A stretch of DNA of 38,590 nt, from positions 1 through 38,590 of the IMG/VR virus record IMGVR_UViG_3300004807_000053. One strand, written 5' to 3'. A program made the translations under genes and the position numbers. Positions 36,461 through 38,590 of this stretch are shown in pieces. Positions within the stretch are counted from its first letter, which is position 1. Every line of letters starts with the position of its first letter. The notes under the pieces are model-generated. The model made no database searches and was not told where the DNA came from. It saw nothing but the letters and a program-made list of their open reading frames with translations. The DNA comes from a virus.

Positions 36461-38023
36461 TTGAAAAAGAATAAATCAATAAAAAAAATACCTATTGCCG
36501 AAGCAATTAAAAGTATTGGCATTGATGATAAGCGTAAATTAATTGCCTTTACAGCCATGCAACATACAAAATCTTCAATAGCATTAGGGCATAGCTTGTC
36601 AGTAGCGAAATCGGCAGGTATTAGTCTTTTAGAGGCAAGAGCAATGGGGTATAGTCTTTCAGAATCTATAGCATCGGGTTACGACCTTTCTTCTGCAAAA
36701 ATATCTGGCTATGGACTTTCAGACCTTAAAGCAGCAGGTTATACGCTTTTTGAAGCAATGACCGTTGGATATAGTTTGTCGGACGCTAAATCAGCAGGTT
36801 ATAGTATCTTAGAAGTAATAGCAACAGGTTCTAATCTTTCAAAAGCAAGGGCAATAGGATATAGTCTTACAGAGGCAATGGCAGCGGGTTACAGTTTGCT
36901 TGAGGCGAGAATTGCTGGCTATTCTATTTCAGAAGTAAAGGCAGCTAACTACAGCCTTTTAAATGCAAAAGAGGCAGGTTACAGCCTTTCAGATGCAAGA
37001 ATAGTTGGTTATAGCTTGTTAGACGCAAAGGCAGCAGGTTATACGCTAACAAATGCAAGGGCAGCAGGTTATACACTAACAAATGCAAAGGTAGCGGGTT
37101 ATGAATTGTCTGATGCTATATCGGCAGGTTATAGTTTGCAAGAAGCAATAGCGGTGGGATATAGTTTGTTTGATGCTAAATTAGCAGGGTATAGCTTGCT
37201 TGACGCTAAATTAGCAGGGTATGGATTGTCAGCTACAAAAGCAGCAGGTTATAGTTTGCAAGAAGCAATAGCAGTAGGATATAGTTTATCCGCAGCAGTT
37301 TCGGCAGGTTATGAATTATCGGAAGCTAGAATTGCTGGATATACTCTTTCAGAAGCAAAACTTAAAGGCTATTCATTATCAGATGCTAGAGCAGCAGGTT
37401 ATACATTAGCCGAAGCAAGGAACGCTGGGTATAATTTATTTGATTCTAGGGCAGCAGGTTATACGTTAGAGGAAGCAAGAGCGATAGGGTATAATTTATC
37501 GGCTGCAAGAATAGCGGGTTATAGTTTATCAGATGCAAAAAAAGCAGGGTATAATCTTTTAGACGCTAAGTTAGCGGGATATGAATTGTCAGAAGCGCAC
37601 ACCGCAGGGTATAGCTTGTTTGATGCAATAAACGCTGGCTACAGTCTTTTTGAAGCGCGAATAGCAGGTTATAGTTTATCAGAAGCTAAAACTTTAGGAT
37701 ATAGCTTATCAGCAACGATAGATGCAGGTTATGAAGATGATGATGAATGGAAATTTATACCTTCATTAAAAACACCATACGCCAAATTACTTGAAGAAAT
37801 TAAAAACGGGTCAAATTTATCTACTGCCGAATATCTTGTAAAAATGGCTGGCGAAACAGGCCATAAGTTAAAAAACAAATACGGGCTAAAAACAGCAGCT
37901 ACTTTAATTCATTATAAAACTCATCCTAATTATCCAATTCAGGACTTTAGTAATTTAAAACAAGAAAGCATTTTTGCATACATTGAATTAATGGCTGAAC
38001 TTGAAACATTAAATGCTGAATAA
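36461..38023 (+). CDS. Decapeptide-repeat protein with 38 GYSLxEAKxA units
   Basis: A 520-aa protein. Residues 1-42 are a basic leader, residues 43-422 are 38 complete ten-residue repeats without any insertion or deletion, and residues 423-520 form a distinct helical C-terminal domain. The repeat consensus is G-Y-[ST]-L-x-[DE]-A-[KR]-x-A. The regularity suggests a solenoid or fibre-like shape. Similar LKxAGF/Y-type decapeptide repeats are known to me from algal, protist and giant-virus proteins. The start codon is TTG; no ATG occurs until codon 33. The gene lies between a 106-aa unknown and a Ser-rich 106-aa protein. A virion surface or adhesive role is inferred. Confidence 0.75.
   Translation: MKKNKSIKKIPIAEAIKSIGIDDKRKLIAFTAMQHTKSSIALGHSLSVAKSAGISLLEARAMGYSLSESIASGYDLSSAKISGYGLSDLKAAGYTLFEAMTVGYSLSDAKSAGYSILEVIATGSNLSKARAIGYSLTEAMAAGYSLLEARIAGYSISEVKAANYSLLNAKEAGYSLSDARIVGYSLLDAKAAGYTLTNARAAGYTLTNAKVAGYELSDAISAGYSLQEAIAVGYSLFDAKLAGYSLLDAKLAGYGLSATKAAGYSLQEAIAVGYSLSAAVSAGYELSEARIAGYTLSEAKLKGYSLSDARAAGYTLAEARNAGYNLFDSRAAGYTLEEARAIGYNLSAARIAGYSLSDAKKAGYNLLDAKLAGYELSEAHTAGYSLFDAINAGYSLFEARIAGYSLSEAKTLGYSLSATIDAGYEDDDEWKFIPSLKTPYAKLLEEIKNGSNLSTAEYLVKMAGETGHKLKNKYGLKTAATLIHYKTHPNYPIQDFSNLKQESIFAYIELMAELETLNAE
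36587..37726 (+). repeat. 30-bp tandem coding repeats, 38 units
   Basis: The DNA repeats with a 30-base period for 1,140 bases, giving 38 in-frame decapeptides. Most copies differ at silent and non-silent sites, but units 20 and 21 (about 37157-37216) are almost identical at the DNA level, and units 19 and 23 encode the same ten residues. This pattern fits old amplification followed by drift plus recent local duplications. Copy number could change by recombination. Confidence 0.8.
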
Positions 38024-38054
38024 TTTTTTTTATTAACCAATTAAATAAATCAAA

Positions 38055-38375
38055 ATGGGACTAAACATCAAGACTACTAATGTAGCAGAAGTTGACTTAG
38101 AAATTCAAAGCGTTTCCGTTGATAGCACTGGAAATGTAACAATTCAATACAACACAGTATTGATTGACGAAACGACCAAAGTGCAAGTAAACGAAAATCC
38201 AACTATTGAAACAGTTGTAATTCCTTCAACAGATGCAAACGCACAAGCTATTGTAGCTGCATTAACAACGGCTTTACCATCTTTTTTGGCAGAAAGCGCA
38301 AGCACTTCAAGCGCAAGCGCAAGCACAAGCACCGAAAGCACCGAAAGTACTGATGCGAATGTAAGTAGCAATTAA
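38055..38375 (+). CDS. Small Ser/Thr-rich-tailed protein (106 aa)
   Basis: A 106-aa protein. Residues 1-80 are beta-rich and acidic (VAEVDLEIQSVSVDSTGNVTIQYNTVLID). Residues 80-106 are a Ser/Ala/Thr/Glu low-complexity tail (SASTSSASASTSTESTEST). No Cys and no signal peptide. A virion or surface decoration protein is likely by style, especially next to the repeat protein, but no family is recognised. The Ser/Thr tail could be a glycosylation target. Confidence 0.55.
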   Translation: MGLNIKTTNVAEVDLEIQSVSVDSTGNVTIQYNTVLIDETTKVQVNENPTIETVVIPSTDANAQAIVAALTTALPSFLAESASTSSASASTSTESTESTDANVSSN

Positions 38376-38393
38376 AGAAACATGTTACTATCA

Positions 38394-38426
38394 AAGCCTC
38401 ACTTTGGGAAAAGGTGGGGCTTTTTT
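38394..38426 (+). terminator. Rho-independent terminator after Ser-rich gene
   Basis: AAGCCTCAC (38394-38402) pairs with GTGGGGCTT (38414-38422), nine pairs including one G-T, around an 11-base loop, followed by six T (38421-38426). This ends the rightward cluster that begins at 34187. Confidence 0.8.
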
Positions 38427-38455
38427 AATGTATATCCCTCTCAAAAAAATATGTT

Positions 38456-38463
38456 TATATTTG
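38456..38463 (+). promoter_or_regulatory. Possible -7 element, nearly leaderless start
   Basis: TATATTTG matches TAnnTTTG and lies six bases upstream of the ATG at 38470, so transcription could begin at or just before the start codon. No good TTTG is seen at the -33 distance. It lies directly after the terminator, consistent with a new transcription unit. Confidence 0.5.
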
Positions 38464-38469
38464 CCAAAG

Positions 38470-38590
38470 ATGAAATCATTTACGCTATTGCTTTTATTAA
38501 CAATGTGCTTTTTATTTTCAAAAGCGCAAACAAATAATCGTGCGAATACTAATTATTCGGGGATAAATAAATTTTATGGGCCAGTTAATT
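38470..38590 (+). CDS. Secreted or surface protein, 5' end only
   Basis: The frame is open to the end of the window. The product starts with a clear signal peptide (MKSFTLLLLLTMCFLFSKAQ) with a likely cleavage after the Ala of SKA-Q, followed by an Asn-rich stretch. An export signal is unusual for phage genes and suggests a protein for the cell envelope or a host-derived gene. No further identification is possible from 40 residues. Confidence 0.7.
   Translation, partial: MKSFTLLLLLTMCFLFSKAQTNNRANTNYSGINKFYGPVN

Noticed and set aside
36587-37726. CRISPR-like array because of 30-bp periodic repeats
   Set aside because: The repeats are contiguous, without unique spacers, keep an open frame through 38 units, and encode a regular decapeptide.
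1-38590. tRNA genes
   Set aside because: I looked for T-loop-like GGTTCRA stretches on both strands and saw none with matching acceptor and anticodon arms. A covariance-model scan would be decisive.

Overview
The window looks like part of a large double-stranded DNA virus (phage) of a Bacteroidota host. It is AT-rich and almost every base is coding. Most genes are short and tightly packed, often with ATGA start/stop overlaps. Clear promoters match the Bacteroidota form, TTTG, a spacer of about 19 bases, then TAnnTTTG. The gene content is viral: a YqaJ-type recombinase with a probable annealing protein and a DnaQ-type exonuclease, a GIY-YIG homing endonuclease, a DUF1376-like replication protein, small repressor-like proteins and giant multidomain 'polyvalent' proteins. 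I see no terminase, portal, capsid, tail or integrase gene, no tRNA and no CRISPR array. It is therefore a fragment of a larger genome.

Layout. (1) 1-546: one tiny gene and an RNA-structured region with competing hairpins. (2) 547-1026, plus strand: a PD-(D/E)XK nuclease-like gene. (3) 1039-18763, minus strand: a HerA/FtsK-type ATPase, a low-complexity protein, a DnaA-C-terminus-like protein, four small basic, Gln-rich or coiled-coil proteins, and three giant proteins. These are a 999-aa LPD1/zincin-type metallopeptidase, a 1720-aa strawberry-notch-type helicase with an N-terminal DUF2958-like domain, and a 1523-aa fusion containing topoisomerase IB, Nudix, zinc-ribbon and DNA methyltransferase modules. 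(4) 18764-23288, minus strand: small early-type genes (zinc-finger-like, GNAT, winged helix, unknowns), driven by a strong promoter at 23311-23341. A plus-strand membrane gene is embedded at 19576. (5) 23372-24141: three 32-bp-phased operator-like repeats, a 35-aa membrane peptide and a SAM methyltransferase on the plus strand. (6) 24133-32091, minus strand: the replication and recombination module, with an XRE regulator, homing endonuclease, annealing protein, exonuclease, YqaJ nuclease, coiled-coil and DUF1376-like proteins, and an RyR-domain gene. (7) 32166-32918, plus strand: a flavodoxin-fold oxidoreductase, followed by a structured bidirectional terminator. (8) 33037-34062, minus strand: a four-gene cassette with two small membrane proteins. 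(9) 34187-38590, plus strand: an RHH protein, an HTH protein, a glycosyltransferase-like protein, a 38-unit decapeptide-repeat protein, a Ser-rich protein, a terminator and the start of a secreted protein.

How the genes may work together. The giant multidomain proteins probably enter the cell with the DNA, by analogy with known polyvalent proteins. The most unusual signal is a recurring aromatic/Met-x-x-Gly-Gly junction motif. It punctuates the 1523-aa protein nine times and recurs in four neighbours. It sits between recognisable modules or just before a short C-terminal tail, which suggests proteolytic maturation sites. With the HerA/FtsK-like ATPase and small basic proteins, this resembles the virion biology of tailless, protease-matured viruses, but the window holds no capsid gene to test that idea.
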